Below are positions 21,043-33,330 of a stretch of 64,000 nucleotides of DNA, one piece after another. Within the stretch, counting starts at the first letter, position 1. Each line of letters begins with the position of its first letter. A program made the translations under genes and the position numbers. Under the pieces are notes generated by a model. The model was not told the DNA's origin. It did no database searches and saw only the letters and a program-made list of their open reading frames with translations. The DNA is from Orobanche coerulescens (lineage: Eukaryota > Streptophyta > Magnoliopsida > Lamiales > Orobanchaceae). The stretch covers positions 99,848,501 to 99,912,500 of the forward strand of contig CM065815.1 of the NCBI GenBank assembly GCA_033398695.1, written 5' to 3'.

Positions 21043-22081
21043 TGTTGGGTACGGGATCGGATAATTGCGCCGTTTGCGGAAGCGTAAATAAAAAGTGCGG
21101 AAAATAGAGGACACGAGGATTTATAGAGGTTCGGCTATAAACGAGCCTACGTCCTCTCTCGGTATCTTTTTCAATAGGCTAAAGAAAAACCTCTACGCCT
21201 CTCTTCTATCGGTCGAGGTATAACCGTTACAATCACGTCTTCTATTGGTCCGTGATAAACCTCTCGTACTTGTCTTTGCGTCGGTCCAAGTTAAACCGTT
21301 TTCCTTTTCTATCGGACAAGGAATCAACCGCTCTAGCTTTCTATGGGTACTAGATAAACCTCACGAAGATAGCGATTGCGATTCTAACAATGCCGGATCC
21401 TTGATCCTAATAACACTGAATCTAATCGTATCTTTTCTTTTACCGCTCGTGTATGATTTTGTGTATAACACTCAATCACTCAATGTAAGCTCAATATTAC
21501 AACAACAATATAATGAGTATCAATCTATGATCAGGGTATAGAATGCTTTGTGTTGTTGTGTTGAATCAATACCATAGACATGGTATTTATAGCCTCCATC
21601 TTCAAACTAGCCGTTAGCTGCCAGGACCTTAGTTACGTACGCTATATACTTCCCATTACGCACGTAAGCTTGTTTAGGTGCGTTAACCAGACACTGTTAC
21701 GTACGTTAGCTTCTCCTAGATTCATTCCAGTAACATTTGTTTCTTTCTTTACGTACGTTATCATACTTCTCATTACGTACGTTAATAGTACGTCACTGCT
21801 GACGTCATATGTCCGTTGCCACCTTTTTGACTTCGACTCGTCCAACGTTCATCTGGTTTGAACTTGTTTACGTACGCTATATATCTTTCATTACGTATGT
21901 AAAATTCCATATATTACGTACGTTAGTGATCCCACGTTACGTACATTAGCTTTGTGTCTTTCCAGCTTTTTGCACTTCGTTTCCTTCGATGCTTGGCTTC
22001 GTCTCTTTGTTGTTTTGTTTTGCTTATCAACATTAATCATCAAAACACTTTTAATTTATGATGGAACAAAATGTTCCAACA
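21043..22081 (-). repeat. TR-GAG 5' LTR
   Basis: 1,039 bp, nearly identical to 17939-18978. On the minus strand transcription would start beyond a TATAAAT at 21585-21591. The palindrome cluster, such as ttacgtacgttag, lies upstream of it at about 21632-21950. The terminus is TGTTGGAACATTTTGTTCC on the minus strand, itself an inverted repeat. Confidence 0.94.
21585..21591 (-). promoter_or_regulatory. Probable TATA box of TR-GAG 5' LTR
   Basis: GGCTATAAATACC on the minus strand, a strong plant TATA context, with the palindrome cluster beginning about 40 bases upstream. Conserved in the other LTR. Confidence 0.6.
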
Positions 22082-22086
22082 GTAAT

Positions 22087-22776
22087 CAACTTGGTAAGAC
22101 AATTAAAGCCCTTTGATCGGATCAAGGTGGCGAATATTTGAGCCAAGAATTCAATGATCATCTTAGGAGTTGTGGAATTCTTTTACAACTTACTCCTTCT
22201 GGAACACCTAAGCATAACGGAGTGTCGGAGAGGAGGAATCGAACCTTATTAGATATGGTTCGATCCATGATGAGTCGAATGGAGCTTCCATTATCATTTT
22301 GGGGCCACGCCTTAGAAACAACATCATTCACCCTTAACCTTGTTCCAACTAAAGCAGTTGAAAAGATACCATTTGAGAAATGGACTGGTAAGAAACCAAA
22401 CTTGTCTTTTCTAAAGATTTGGGGTTGCCAAGCATTCTTAAGATGCTAAATGTTTGAAAAACTGGCAACCAGATCTGAGAGAGATTTATTTGTGGGATAT
22501 CCTAAGGAAATTAAAGGATACTACTTTTATAAGCCCGCAAAGAACAAAGTGTTTGTTGCTCGAAATGCTGTATTCTTAGAAAGGGAATTTATTTCTAGAA
22601 GAGACAGTGGAAGAAGAGTAATTCTCGGGGATACTCGAGAACTGCAAGAAGACATTGCTTCACCTACGGAAACTAAACAGACTCAACAATCAGTTAAAGA
22701 GCCAGTTCAAAGTACACAAGTCCTCGCAGATCTGATAGGGTGCGACATGAACATGAGAGATATGGGTATCTCGTAA
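22087..22776 (+). pseudogene. E2 integrase C-terminal half
   Basis: It continues the interrupted integrase. TGA at 22114-22116 sits at exactly the codon that is TGA in E1 (1858-1860). The second Asp region is SDQGGEYLSQEF and the Glu is in GVSERRNRTLLDM. A second stop follows WGCQAFLRC at 22447. The post-core segment then reads LFVGYPKEIKGYYFYKP and VFVARNAVFLEREF to 22776. Not functional. Confidence 0.87.
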
Positions 22777-23876
22777 CAGAGGAAGATGACACATCACTCA
22801 TTGATGATGAGCCTAGTACCTATACATAAGCTGCTTTAGGACCAGAGTCCGAGTAATCACTAGGAGCCATGAAGTCAGAGATGCAGTCCATGTATGACAA
22901 TCAAGTTTGGAACTTGATAGATCCACTTGAGGGTGTTAAACCATTAGGTGCAAATGAGTCTTCAAAAAGAAGAAAGACATAGACGACAATCTGCAAGCCT
23001 ATAAAGCTAGACTGGTGGCAAAAGGTTATAGAAAGATTCATGATGTTGACTATGATGAGACTTTTTTGCCAATAGTCATGCTTAAATCAATCAGAATTTT
23101 ATTTGCCATTGCCGCATACTATGATTATGAAATATGGCAATGTTTCTTACTGGAAACTTACTCGAGGATGTGTACATGACACAACTTGAGGGTTTTGCTC
23201 ATCCAGAAATTTCTAAAAAGGTTTGCAAGCTTCAAAGATCCATTTATGGGTTGAAACAAGCTTTTCGGAGCTGGAATCTTCATTTTGATGAAACTGTCAA
23301 AGAGTTTGGGTTTATTCAAAATAAAGATGAACCACGTCTGTACAAAAAGGTTACTGGGAACATAGTTATTTTCTTAGTCTTATATGTAAATGACATATTA
23401 CTCATTGAAATGACATACCCACATTACAGACAGTCAAGACTTGGTTGGGATGTTGTTTCTCAATGAAAGACTTAGGAGAAGCTACTTACATTCTTGGGAT
23501 AAAAATCTATAGAGATGGATCAAACATAATGATTGGTCTAAGTCAATGTACTTACATTAACAAAATATTGAAGAGGTTCAATATGCAAAACTCCAAGAGA
23601 GGACTATTGCCAATGTCACATGGCATTCATCTGGGTAGGGCTCAGAGTTCTTCAACTCCTGATGAGCAATCCCACATGAGGAATATTCCATATGCTTCGG
23701 CCATTGGATCGATCATGTATGTCATGATTTGTACTCGACCAGATGTATCGTTTGTCCTTAGCATGACAATTCGATACCAATCAAATCTAGGTGAAAGTTA
23801 CTGGACAGCAGTGAAAACCATCCTAAAGTACTTAAGAAGAACTAAGGATGCTTTCCTAATTTATGGAGGTGTGTGA
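22777..23876 (+). pseudogene. E2 reverse transcriptase
   Basis: Early RT (about 22850-23130) is frame-shifted several times but recognisable (AMKSEMQSMYDNQVWNLID, KARLVAKGYRKIHDVDYDE). A frame at 23134-23466 gives [19 protein letters not shown] and the catalytic box as YVNDILL, with Asn in place of the first Asp of YVDD. A 1-base shift near 23420 leads to the final part (FSMKDLGEATYILGIKIY, YASAIGSIMYVMICTRPDV) ending at a TGA, 23874-23876. The active-site change alone would inactivate it. Confidence 0.88.
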
Positions 23877-24374
23877 AACGAGCTGGCTGTAAATGGTTAC
23901 ACCGATGAAAGTTTTGAAACCGATAGAGATGATTTTAAATCACAAACATGTTATTTGTTTGTATTGAATGGAGGTGCTGTGAGTTGGAAGAGTTCCAAAC
24001 AAAGCACGGTTGATGATTCTGTTACAGAAGCTGAGTACCTGGCAGCATCGGATGCAGCTAAGGAAGCCGTATGGATCAAGAAGTTTGTTATGGAACTAGG
24101 AGTGGTACTGACCATACAGGGTCCCATAAGCCTTTATTGTGACAATAATGGTGCCATTGCACAAGCTAAAGAGCCTAGGTCCCATCATAATTCCAAACAT
24201 ATACTCAGAAAATATCACTTAGTTAGAGAGATCGTTAGACGAGAAGATATTACGATACGCAAAGTAGCAACGAAAGAGAATGTTGAAGATACACTTGCCA
24301 AGCCTCTCTCACAAGGAAATCATGTTGAGCATGCTATATCGATAGGACTAAAAGTCATGAATGAATGGTCCTAA
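23877..24374 (+). pseudogene. E2 RNase H and pol C-terminus
   Basis: The first Asp region reads VNGYTDESFETDRDD. From 23955 a long intact frame has SVTEAEYLAASDAAKEAVW, SLYCDNNGAIAQAKEP and KHILRKYHLVREIV, ending VMNEWS and TAA. All RNase H landmarks are present, but the segment is no longer joined to a working RT. Confidence 0.88.
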
Positions 24375-24377
24375 TGT

Positions 24378-24388
24378 AAGTGGAAGAT
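24378..24388 (+). promoter_or_regulatory. E2 polypurine tract
   Basis: aagtggaagat immediately before the 3' LTR, the counterpart of 4110-4120. Confidence 0.8.
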
Positions 24389-25979
24389 TGTTGGGAATAG
24401 TGCCCTAGGATATTCGATGTGCCTAGATTTGTAATTGTCAAATTTAAATAAATTTATTTGATATCATTTATTTATCATTGATTATTCTAATATGTGCATG
24501 TCTTAATATTATAAGAATCGAACAATAGTTATTCACGAATAATAAAATTATTCAAATGTCCCTGGTCGAATCACGTTGAGTAGAGACTCAAGGGATTAAT
24601 ATTCTAGAATAAGTTTGATTGATAATCATCGGATGATTATGCGTATGGTACAGATCCATCTTATGGGTATTGGTTGGAGAATTAATACTGGACAGACCCG
24701 CATTGAGATTACTGCATGGAAATGTTATAAGTGAATCTCAATATAATAGTATGTCAATAAATCCTTGAACCTGCGATTATCATAGAGTCTAACATGATAA
24801 CTGCTATGCCTTGACGTAATCCAACGTCGTCTGAAACATGGTGATCATAAAGGTTAACGATCGGGATTAGTGGGAGTCATGTAGAGGATAATGAATAATC
24901 AAGATGGGGATTTGTCCCTCTCTTTAGTGAGAAAGATATCTGCTGGGCCCCTCAATGAGTAGGACTGAAGGAAATGCATAACCATGCTCAAATGAAGAGT
25001 TATTTGATTCAATCAGTCTACTTAAGATCGAGAAAGCATTTGAACATAATAAGTATGACAATTTCCATGACTTAGTTCAAATATGATATCACGCTACAAA
25101 GAGATTTGACACGTTAAATAGTTTAATGGACTATAAACTTATATTATTTGGGTAGTCATAATGTCTTGCTATAGACCGCTTATGATTTATTATTTAATAA
25201 GGTATTAAACAATTGCCAACATAATATAAGCCTTTTGGGTCACACATACGACAACTAAAGACAAGCAAGAATAATTAGTAGATATAATATCGGATATTAT
25301 ATTTATTAAATAATGAGTAATATATAATATAGGATATTATATGTTATATTATATAATTATATCATCTGGGAAAGATAAATATAATATTAGATACTATATT
25401 TATAAGATGGTTAAATAATAAGTAATATATATAATATGAGATATTATATGTATTGTAATATTTAAAAGGGTTGAGGGGCAACTAAGCAAATACTAGAATT
25501 GACTCTAGGGTTTACCTAGTATAAATAAAGGGTCTTGGACAAGGAGTTGTCATAAGAAAAATTACACAACCCTAGTTTTTGTAAGACAAAATCGGCCACC
25601 CCTTTATCTCTACAGTTCGGCCGAATCAGTCCGGGAAGTCCATTTCGGCCATCTCCCTCTTCTTCCCTTAGTTGATTTTTATGAACAGTACAAATCCTTC
25701 TAGCAAGGAATTATTTGTTGTACTATTTATCAACATTATTCGTAAGAATTTAGCAATCCGGCTTGTACCAGTTGTTCGTGTGTGGACCACCGAAAAAGGA
25801 AGAGGATTTAATCAGCTTCTGGTCCGTGTTCAGATCTGTTCTTCGAATTAAGATAATTCGACGAACTTTTTATAAATCAATTAAATTACTGTATGTAGAT
25901 CCTCGTCTGGGTTTTTTCGTTAATCATTTCGCTGCGTGTTGCTCATACTTATTGTACTAGATACACATAAAACCCAATA
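24389..25979 (+). repeat. E2 3' LTR
   Basis: 1,591 bp, starting tgttgggaatagtgcc and ending aaacccaata. It carries the 378-bp segment (24529-24906) missing from the central LTR. No target duplication can be shown, because the array's left end is truncated. Confidence 0.9.
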
Positions 25980-26048
25980 ATATCACTAGTTGAGCTCGGA
26001 TAATCGACGCATGCCGATGCTCCTCATATGTTTCTCAAATATAGATTT
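25980..26048. other. Spacer between copia array and gypsy B
   Basis: A 69-bp stretch between the copia LTR end and the gypsy B LTR start. No feature was seen; it is probably the pre-insertion host sequence. Confidence 0.6.
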
Positions 26049-28447
26049 TGTATCACCCCCGATCTATTCAGGAATATTATAGCGCCGTAAATCCTTTACA
26101 TAAGAATTTACAAGGCTGAATAAGTGAAAAGACAATAGTAGGTACCAACATATGAAAGTAACTGAAATAAAAATACAATAGTTCTGGACCAGTACCGAGA
26201 ATACAAAAATCCAAAGGAAGAATATTAATACATCACCAAAATCCAATCATCACAAACGACGGCGTACTCAAGTACTTATTAAAAATAACACAACAACATT
26301 ACTCTGCACCCTCGTCGTCATGCAGCTCCAGTGGTTGTTTTCCTGCTCTCACGGATCCTGAACATAAATAAATGTTCACCCCCGAAGGGGTTAGCACAAT
26401 GATGCTAGTACAAGTACGATAATTATACAACAAGGACTTAATCATCAAATCCTTAAATAAGAACATCAATGTTATCAATCATAACCATGACAAGCTTCTC
26501 CAACGAGAAATAATATCAACACATAGCACATCACAACAATCTCAACATACTCGTGGTATTCGAGCGATCCAGCGCACACATCTATAGATTCCCATGATGA
26601 TCCCATCGGACCAATCGCATGGTGGCAATACCTGTCTAGCGATCCAGCGCACACAGCTATAGATTGTCATGATGATCCTATCGGACCAATCGCATGGTGG
26701 ACAATTAACAAGTACGCAACAATACAACCCCAACATAGTCGACATTAATACGCACAAATGAAATTAAAGTACTTGCCTCAATTCGATGACAAGAATAATA
26801 CTTCCACGAATATCAACACACTCGAAGGTCGCCCCTTCGATCAATCACGTAGCAAAGCTCGAACCTTAAATAAAAGAAATAATACAGAGTTCAACTCACG
26901 TCGTATGATCATCTAACAATCCAAAATACGGTCGGAAGTTCATAAAACGTATCCTGTCTGGTCTGCGTAACGTACGTTACGTATCCAACGTAGCATACGT
27001 TAAGGCTGCTCGTTAGCGTACGTTAACTGCAAAGTCTAGCGTACGCTAACCATGTATCGACAGTTCCTATCTTATCAGTCGACTGACTCGTATGATGATA
27101 TCACGTACGTTACGTACCAAACGTAGCGTACGTTAATTCTGCCCGTTAGCGCACGCAAGATGCAGGGCCTAGCGTACACTAAACACACATGACAGTTTCT
27201 CACTGAACAGTCGACTATTTCTATTGATGATGAAGCGTACGAAATCTTCAGTGATTAATGTACGTTACCCTTTTACAAATCATGCTCATACAATTATGAA
27301 TGTTCTTACCGATTCAAACATCTTCGAATTCAAGGATATGTATATCATCACAACACTTATATTCAATCTCGATTACCATTCTCATGTGAAGTTCAGGTGA
27401 TCTAAGATTGATGCGCTTGTTTCTTATATCATCATTTCACTCAAACTTTATCTTAAAGATGAACTAACCAATCCAACTTATAAGAAAGGATACAACTTTT
27501 GATGATTCCATCTTAAGTACATTTAGCAAAAGTGGCATCAACACTAAGTCTACGATCAATATGACGATAATATTCGATACAGATTATCAATCTCAGAACA
27601 CTATTCTCATTATTTGACATAACACTATTCCAATTATGATTTTCCCAACAATGATAACTCAATCATAATCATCCCAACTACTGAACATGATATTTGGTTG
27701 CATAAGTTGTCTATGTGATCTACTATTCTCGGTAGTATGATCATAGCATTCTTAAGAGCATGAAACCAAGGTTGGGGATAACATAACATACCTTAAGATG
27801 AAGAAAACACCGAAACAACAGGTAGAGTCCTACTCCAGTTGCTTGTGTGTCAATCTAAAATAATTCTCCACTTCGATGATCAAGTATAAGTAATCTCCAA
27901 TCTTCAAAGATCAAGTATAGATGGCTTATATATGTTTATGAAGGAGGGGAGGCTCTTTGGACTGACGGATAAGTGAAGAAAACGTAAACAACATAACATG
28001 GGGTGCTGTCCCTTTTATAATGTTTCTGTCTTTACGTACGTTAACCTTCCATGCATAACGTACGTTAGCTGTTTAGCATACGCTACCCTAATGTTCTTAG
28101 CGTACGCTAACGAGCGTTGACTCCAAAACTATCCAGGTTCACCCGCGAGAATCTTATCCGGACCCATGTCCGGCTGGCGTATGTGCTAGCTGCCCAGCTC
28201 AATTATTGGCTGTTTAACGTACGCTATGCTACACTCATAGCGTATACTAACTCTAGCGGATAACGTACGTTAAGCTTCCTTCTTAACGTACGTTATCACG
28301 TATTTGCATGGGAAAAACATATTGCCATACTCATGTACAAGGATACAATTACTAGAAATATCATACTTCGATTATCAATATCACAATTCCGAATAATACA
28401 GGGTTCAATTACAGATGAAATACTCGATAATCAATCCGAGTATTACA
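26049..28447 (-). repeat. Gypsy B 3' LTR
   Basis: 2,399 bp, plus-strand ends tgtatcacccccgat and cgagtattaca. Related to but distinct from A. It contains two copies of the ctatagatt-type repeat (about 26562-26705) and a probable minus-strand TATA (TATAAAA, 28013-28019). CG palindromes of the TAACGTACGTTA type lie upstream of the TATA (about 28032-28305) and downstream (about 26966-27178). Confidence 0.9.
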
Positions 28448-28469
28448 TACTCTCCTACTCAAAAGGAGT

Positions 28470-29700
28470 TTTGTCCCGAAACTCAAGACAAAAATAACTC
28501 TGGATATCTGACCTCATGCTATCTTCCGTTTCCTAAGTGGCTTCCTCCACTCCGTGGCGTGACCACTGAACCTTAACCAAAGTGATCGGTTTGTTTCTCA
28601 ATTGCTTAACTCGACTTTCAAGTATCCTGATCGGTCTCTCTTCAAACGTGCCATCCTGAGCGACTTCGATCTTGCTGAAATCAATGATATGACTAGGATC
28701 TGGTATATACTTCCGTAACTGGGATACGTGGAATACGTTATGAACATGGCTCAACGACGGCGGTAATGGCAACCTGTATGCCAACTCTCCAACTCTCTCA
28801 AGAAATTCGAACGGTCCGATATATCTCGGACTCAGCTTTCCGTTCCTCCCAAAACAAAAGATTCCCCGAGTAGGAGAAACTTTTAAAAGCACGTGATCTC
28901 CAATACTGAACTCTAATGGACGAAGGCGCACGTTTGTGTAAGATTTCTGTCGACTCTGGGCGGTCGACAGTCTTTTGCGAATCAAGGCTATCTTCTCTCG
29001 TGTCTGCATGATCAATTCCGGTTCCATCCCGATCAAGTCTGATGAATCGTCCCAACATAGGGGGGATTTGCATCTCCTCCCGCATAATGCCTTAAACGGT
29101 GCCATCTTAATGGAAGCATGCCAACTATTATTATAGGTGAATTTAATCAACGACATATGAACTTCCCAATCAGTTGACCAATCTAAGGCACAAGCCCTCA
29201 GCATATCTTCCACCGTTTGAATAGTCCTCTCGGATTGTCCGTCTGTCTGCGGATGATAAGCTGTGCTGAAGTTCAATTCGGTTCCCAAGGCTTTTTGAAC
29301 CGCTTTCCAAAAATGAGACACAAAGTGACCGTCTCGATCAGAAATAATGGTCTTCGGCGTACCATGCAATCGGACTATCTCTGAAATAAATACTCGTGCC
29401 CACTTCTTGGGTCCCCAAGTGTCCTTAGTGCCTAGAAAATGAGCCGATTTTGTTAGACGGTCAATTATTACCCAAATCATGTCCGTTCATGTCTTGGTTC
29501 TCGGTATATTAGTGATAAAGTCCATCGATATGTCCTTCCATTTCCATTCAGGAATCGGGAGCGGCTTCAGCATTCTGGAAGGTCGTTGATGCTCGATCTT
29601 AACCTGCTGACAAGTCAAACATTTCGAGAATAATCCGCTACATCTTTCTTCATGTTTCCCCACCATAAGTTCTGCTTTAGGTCCTTATACATCTTACTGG
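28470..29700 (-). pseudogene. Gypsy B integrase and chromodomain
   Basis: The frame at 29480-28533 begins inside the core (MIWVIIDRLTKSAHFLG). It keeps SDRDGHF and DGQSER (second Asp and Glu of the DDE triad), the GPF region, and the chromodomain start (ILESRVKQLRNKPITLVKV). It ends at TAG where A has Trp (EEATW). The upstream zinc-binding part and first Asp (about 29490-29700) are out of frame. It reads through the Arg codon that is a stop in A. Confidence 0.88.
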
Positions 29701-30620
29701 TGCCCGGGTAGATAGAATAGGGTGTGCTGTGAGCTTCATTCATAATTGTCTGCTTCAGAACATCGACATTGGAAACACAAATTCGGTTCTGAAATCCTCA
29801 GACTCCATCATTATGAATTACAAATCCTGGGGCCTTTCCTTGATCACTTCATCACATAACTGAATCATCAAAGGATCATCCAATTGCTTAGATTTAATTT
29901 CTACGATGAAAGATGATGTTAATTCCATCACACACAATTGTCCTTGGAATCTTTGCAACCATACTTCAATTCCTTCGCGAATAAATTCTCATTGAATGCT
30001 GGGCTGGGAGGTCAGAGTCTCAGCATCTGAATAGAAACAGGCTTGCGGCTAAGTGCATCGGCCACTACATTTGCTTTACCTGGATGATAAAGAATCTCCA
30101 AGTCGTAGTCCTTAATTAGTTCCAACCATCACCTTTGCCGCATGTTCAACTCCTTCTCAGTGAAGATGTATTTGAGACTTTTGTGATCTATAAAGATTTG
30201 ACAGTGAGTCCCGTACAGGTAATGTCTCCATATTTTCAAAGCAAAAACTACCGCTGCCAGCTCTAAATCATGCGTTGGGTAATTTACTTCATAAGGTTTC
30301 AGGTGTCGTGACACATAGGCAATCACCTTCTCATTTTGCATCAATACAAACCCGAGTCCTTGGTTCGAAGCGTCACTGTAAACTATGAATCCTCCAGTTC
30401 CCTGTGGAAGTGCTAAAATCGGTGTCGTCGTTAATCTCTTCTTCAATTCATCAAAGCTAGTCTGGCACATCTCGTTCCACTCAAACTTTTGAGTTTTCTG
30501 TAGTAGTCGAGTAAGTGGGCGGGTAATTTTGGAAAACCCTTCCACGAACCGACGATAATACCCAGCAAGTCCTAAGAAACTCCGGACTTCTTTCACGTTC
30601 TTAGGAGACTTCCAATCCAT
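29701..30620 (-). pseudogene. Gypsy B RNase H and connection region
   Basis: 30620-30129 encodes the RT connection and RNase H ([48 protein letters not shown]), stopping after ELNMRQR. The rest (RNase H end, ADALSRK equivalent, and integrase N-terminal segment) is readable in other frames down to 29700 with several small indels. Confidence 0.85.
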
Positions 30621-31574
30621 AACTGGCTCGATTTTCTAGGGATCTACTCGAACTCCTTCTGCTGATACCACATGACCGAGGAACATTACTTCCCTTAGCC
30701 AGAATTCGCACTTAGAAAGCTTGGCGTACAATTGCTCGCTTCTCAAAAGTTCTAAAACAATCCGCAAATGCTGCGCATGCTCTTCCGGGCTCTTAGAATA
30801 AACCAGAATGTCATCAATGAACACAACCACAAACTTATCCAAATACTCTATGAACACTCGATTCATCAATTGAATAAACACGGCAGGTGCATTAGTGAGA
30901 CCAAACGGCATCACTACAAACTCATAATGTTTGTAACGAATTCTGAATGCTACTTCGGAACATCAGGTTCCTTAATCCTCAGCTGATGATATCCTGATCT
31001 CAGATCAATCTTAGAAAACATCGTTGTTCCTTGTAGTTGGTCAAATAAATCATCAATCCGTGGTAATAGATACTTGTTCTTAATCGTCATCTTCTTCAGC
31101 TCTCGATAGTCAATGCACAATCGAAGCTATCCATCCTTCTTCTGGACGAAAAGAAATGGCTCACCCCAGGGCGAAACGCTTGGCTGGATATAGCCTTTGT
31201 CCAGTAGCTCTTCCAGTTGCTTCTTCAATTCATACATCTCAGTAGGTGCCATACGATACGGCGCCTTAGAAATTAGTGTAGCTCCTGGTTCCAGCTCGAT
31301 GGTGAATTCTACATTCCGTCGTGGAGGTAGTCCAGGTAATTCGTCATGAAACACATCCGGAAATTCGTTCACAACAGGAATGGATGAGAGTTCTACTTTT
31401 CCATCTTATTTCTTCATTGCGTAACACCAGTATCCGGTACAACCCTGTTTCAACAATTTGACAGCTTTCATCGCCTTGATCATGTTTCCCGAGCTTCTTG
31501 GTTTCCATCCTTCAAACAGTATTTCGAAACCATCGTCAGCTATCACCGAGATATTCCTCTTTTGGTAGTTTACA
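30621..31574 (-). pseudogene. Gypsy B protease-RT linker and reverse transcriptase
   Basis: 31372-31127 reads [18 protein letters not shown] and [19 protein letters not shown], so the protease-to-RT linker is in frame here, unlike in A. RT then suffers frameshifts (31126-30915). From 30914 [16 protein letters not shown] leads to the catalytic [15 protein letters not shown]. Stop at about 30636. Bases 31375-31574 match the A segment after the protease. Truncated at its upstream end by the CACTA insertion. Confidence 0.86.
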
Positions 31575-31580
31575 CTCCTA

Positions 31581-31585
31581 CACTA
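31581..31585. repeat. Target-site duplication of LARD C (left) = CACTA terminus
   Basis: cacta, repeated at 39882-39886. The right-hand copy is also the first five bases of the CACTA transposon, so C integrated precisely at the transposon tip. Confidence 0.93.
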
Positions 31586-32285
31586 TATAATACCCGTAAT
31601 TTCGATTTCCGGTAATTTCTTTTTTCGGTGGAAGTCCGTTTTGACGACTCGCTCATGACCGTTTCGTCATTCTGAGAATGATTAATTGTACCCTTTTTGA
31701 CATCCGAGTTCGTTTCGGTGTCGTTTTGTTGAGTTCCGTGCTTTTTAGGGACTTTTCCGCACTTGAGTTCGATTCTTGCGAATCTCGTTCGAAACTGTTG
31801 TTTCGAGTTTCCCATAAGTCCGTTTAACTTTGTTAGACGTGTCGCGAACTTTAGTTTGGTGTTTCGATCATGTATCGTGTATTTCGTAAGTTTTGGGCCA
31901 TTTTCGTAATTTCCCAAAGTTTGGGGTAATTACTTTCCGTTGTCGAATTTCGAGCCTTCGGGTGGTCGGAATCGTGTGTTCTCTTAGTGCTCGAGTTCGT
32001 CTCTGCGAGTACTTAGAAACCGTATCTTCGATTCGTATTCAGGTTCGGGTTTCAGAGTCGTTTGGGCCATCGGAGTTGGCCCCGGCCGAGTCATGGCCGG
32101 GCAGTCTGGGCCCCGGGCCGGCACTGGCCGAGTTGCGGCCGTTAGTGCTCGGCAGTTACGTACGTAAGGCCGGTTACATATTTAAGGCCCTGGCCGGTTA
32201 CGTACATAACGGGCCGGCAGATTTGGGGCAGTGATTCGGTTACGTACGTAAGCCGCTTACGTACGTAACCTGCCGGCAGGCAGCC

Positions 32286-32292
32286 TATTTAA
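32286..32292 (+). promoter_or_regulatory. Probable TATA box of LARD C 5' LTR
   Basis: tatttaa followed by ggccctgcag, about 15 bases downstream of the last palindrome. Counterparts at 37669 (C2), 46318 (C3), and 51696 plus 51717 (C4, duplicated). Confidence 0.5.
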
Positions 32293-33330
32293 GGCCCTGC
32301 AGTCGTTTTTTTCGCCATTTTTCTCCTTCTTCTCCTTCTCTTCCGCGGCTGGAGTTGTTCTTATCATGGATCCATGTTGTTTAACAACAAATCCATGAAG
32401 TTCTTGAGGTTATATCATTGATCAATCATCCTATAACATCCTTCGATCCAGCGAATCAAGGTGAGATTTCTTAGAACCCTATTTTGAGAAATTTTGGGGT
32501 TTTTGCGTTTTTGTCCGATTCGTTCCGTATTGTTGATTAATTCATGTTGGGTCTGATTAATCTTGGTAGTATTCTTGAGTTTAACATCATTTAATCCATC
32601 GTTCTTCGTCGAATCGAAATATAATTCTTGATTTCATTCGAATCGACTCTTTGGGGGATTTGTTCTCGATCTCGTTTTCCATCCATTTTTGATGGATCTA
32701 TTGCGGTTAAATGATGTTGTTAAACATATTCTATGGATTGTATATCCATATTTCAACTTGGAATTCCGTTTTCGTGTTTTGACGGGACGAATTGTGTTCT
32801 TGGCCGTTTTGGGGGAAACACTTGAACTTTCGTCATTCGTTCCTTGAATTCAACGGTTTTGAGTCGTGTTATGGAATTCATTTCATTGTTTCCATTGCCC
32901 TTCGTAGTTTATGACCGCGAGTTGGTGATCGGAGGAGTCGGTGGGTTCGTAGTCGGTTCGTGTCAACCTACTTCGGTCGATTCTCCGCGTTGTTCTTATT
33001 CGAGGCAAGTACCTTGTCCATACATTTCTTGTTTTGTGGATATGATGATTGGTGATCATCTTGGTATGTTTGTTTGTTTGTTTGAAATGAGTTTTCAAAA
33101 GATTTGGCTAGCCTCGTTAAAGGCTCACTTTCAAAATGCGTGTGTTTTGTAAATTGTGTGGGTTGTAAGTGACTACGTGAATCCTTTGGATATGGTGTTG
33201 ATGTTGTGCTTGATAATGCGTGTGTACATATATTATCTCTTTTCGGGGCGTTATGGTTTGACGTGGTGTTTTGCTAAGTGTTTGATGCCTCTAGGTAAAT
33301 TGTTTGGATATCCTTGGTGTGATATGTTAT

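Larger units (their letters stand above)
17939..22081 (-). mobile_element. TR-GAG: non-autonomous gag-only Sirevirus-like element
   Basis: A 4,143-bp element on the minus strand with about 1.04-kb LTRs, GTAAT target duplications, an exact initiator-Met primer-binding site and a polypurine tract. Its only gene is a 513-codon gag; protease, integrase and RT are absent. This is the TR-GAG type of non-autonomous element. Several purine tracts at the 3' end of the internal region (AAAAGGGGGAG type at 18981, about 19253, 19310, 19380 and 19413 on the plus strand as ctccccc) resemble the multiple PPTs described for Sireviruses. The two LTRs look very similar, so it is a relatively recent arrival. 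Confidence 0.9.
14951..24388 (+). mobile_element. E2: Ty1/copia element internal region
   Basis: Second member of the same copia family as E1, with a complete layout: 5' LTR (4121-14950, interrupted by A), primer-binding site, 1.6-kb leader, gag, protease, integrase, RT, RNase H, polypurine tract, 3' LTR (24389-25979). It is interrupted by the TR-GAG element at 17939-22081. It is degenerate: frameshifted gag, lost first half of integrase, and altered RT and protease active sites. It is head-to-tail with E1 and shares an LTR with it. Confidence 0.92.
26049..31580 (-). mobile_element. Gypsy B: chromovirus truncated by a CACTA element
   Basis: Minus-strand Ty3/gypsy relative of A. Its 3' LTR is 26049-28447, followed by integrase-chromodomain, RNase H, RT and the end of the protease-RT linker. 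Similarity to A stops at about 31574, inside the protease domain (A counterpart at about 10260). Foreign sequence leading into the CACTA terminus follows. The rest of B (gag and 5' LTR) is not in the window; if the CACTA simply inserted, it should lie to the right. Confidence 0.88.

Noticed and set aside
32844..33152. 102-codon plus-strand frame repeated at 38227, 46875 and 52273
   Set aside because: It lies inside all four copies of the LARD LTR, starts with TTG rather than ATG, has no recognisable domain, and its conservation follows from the LTR repeats.
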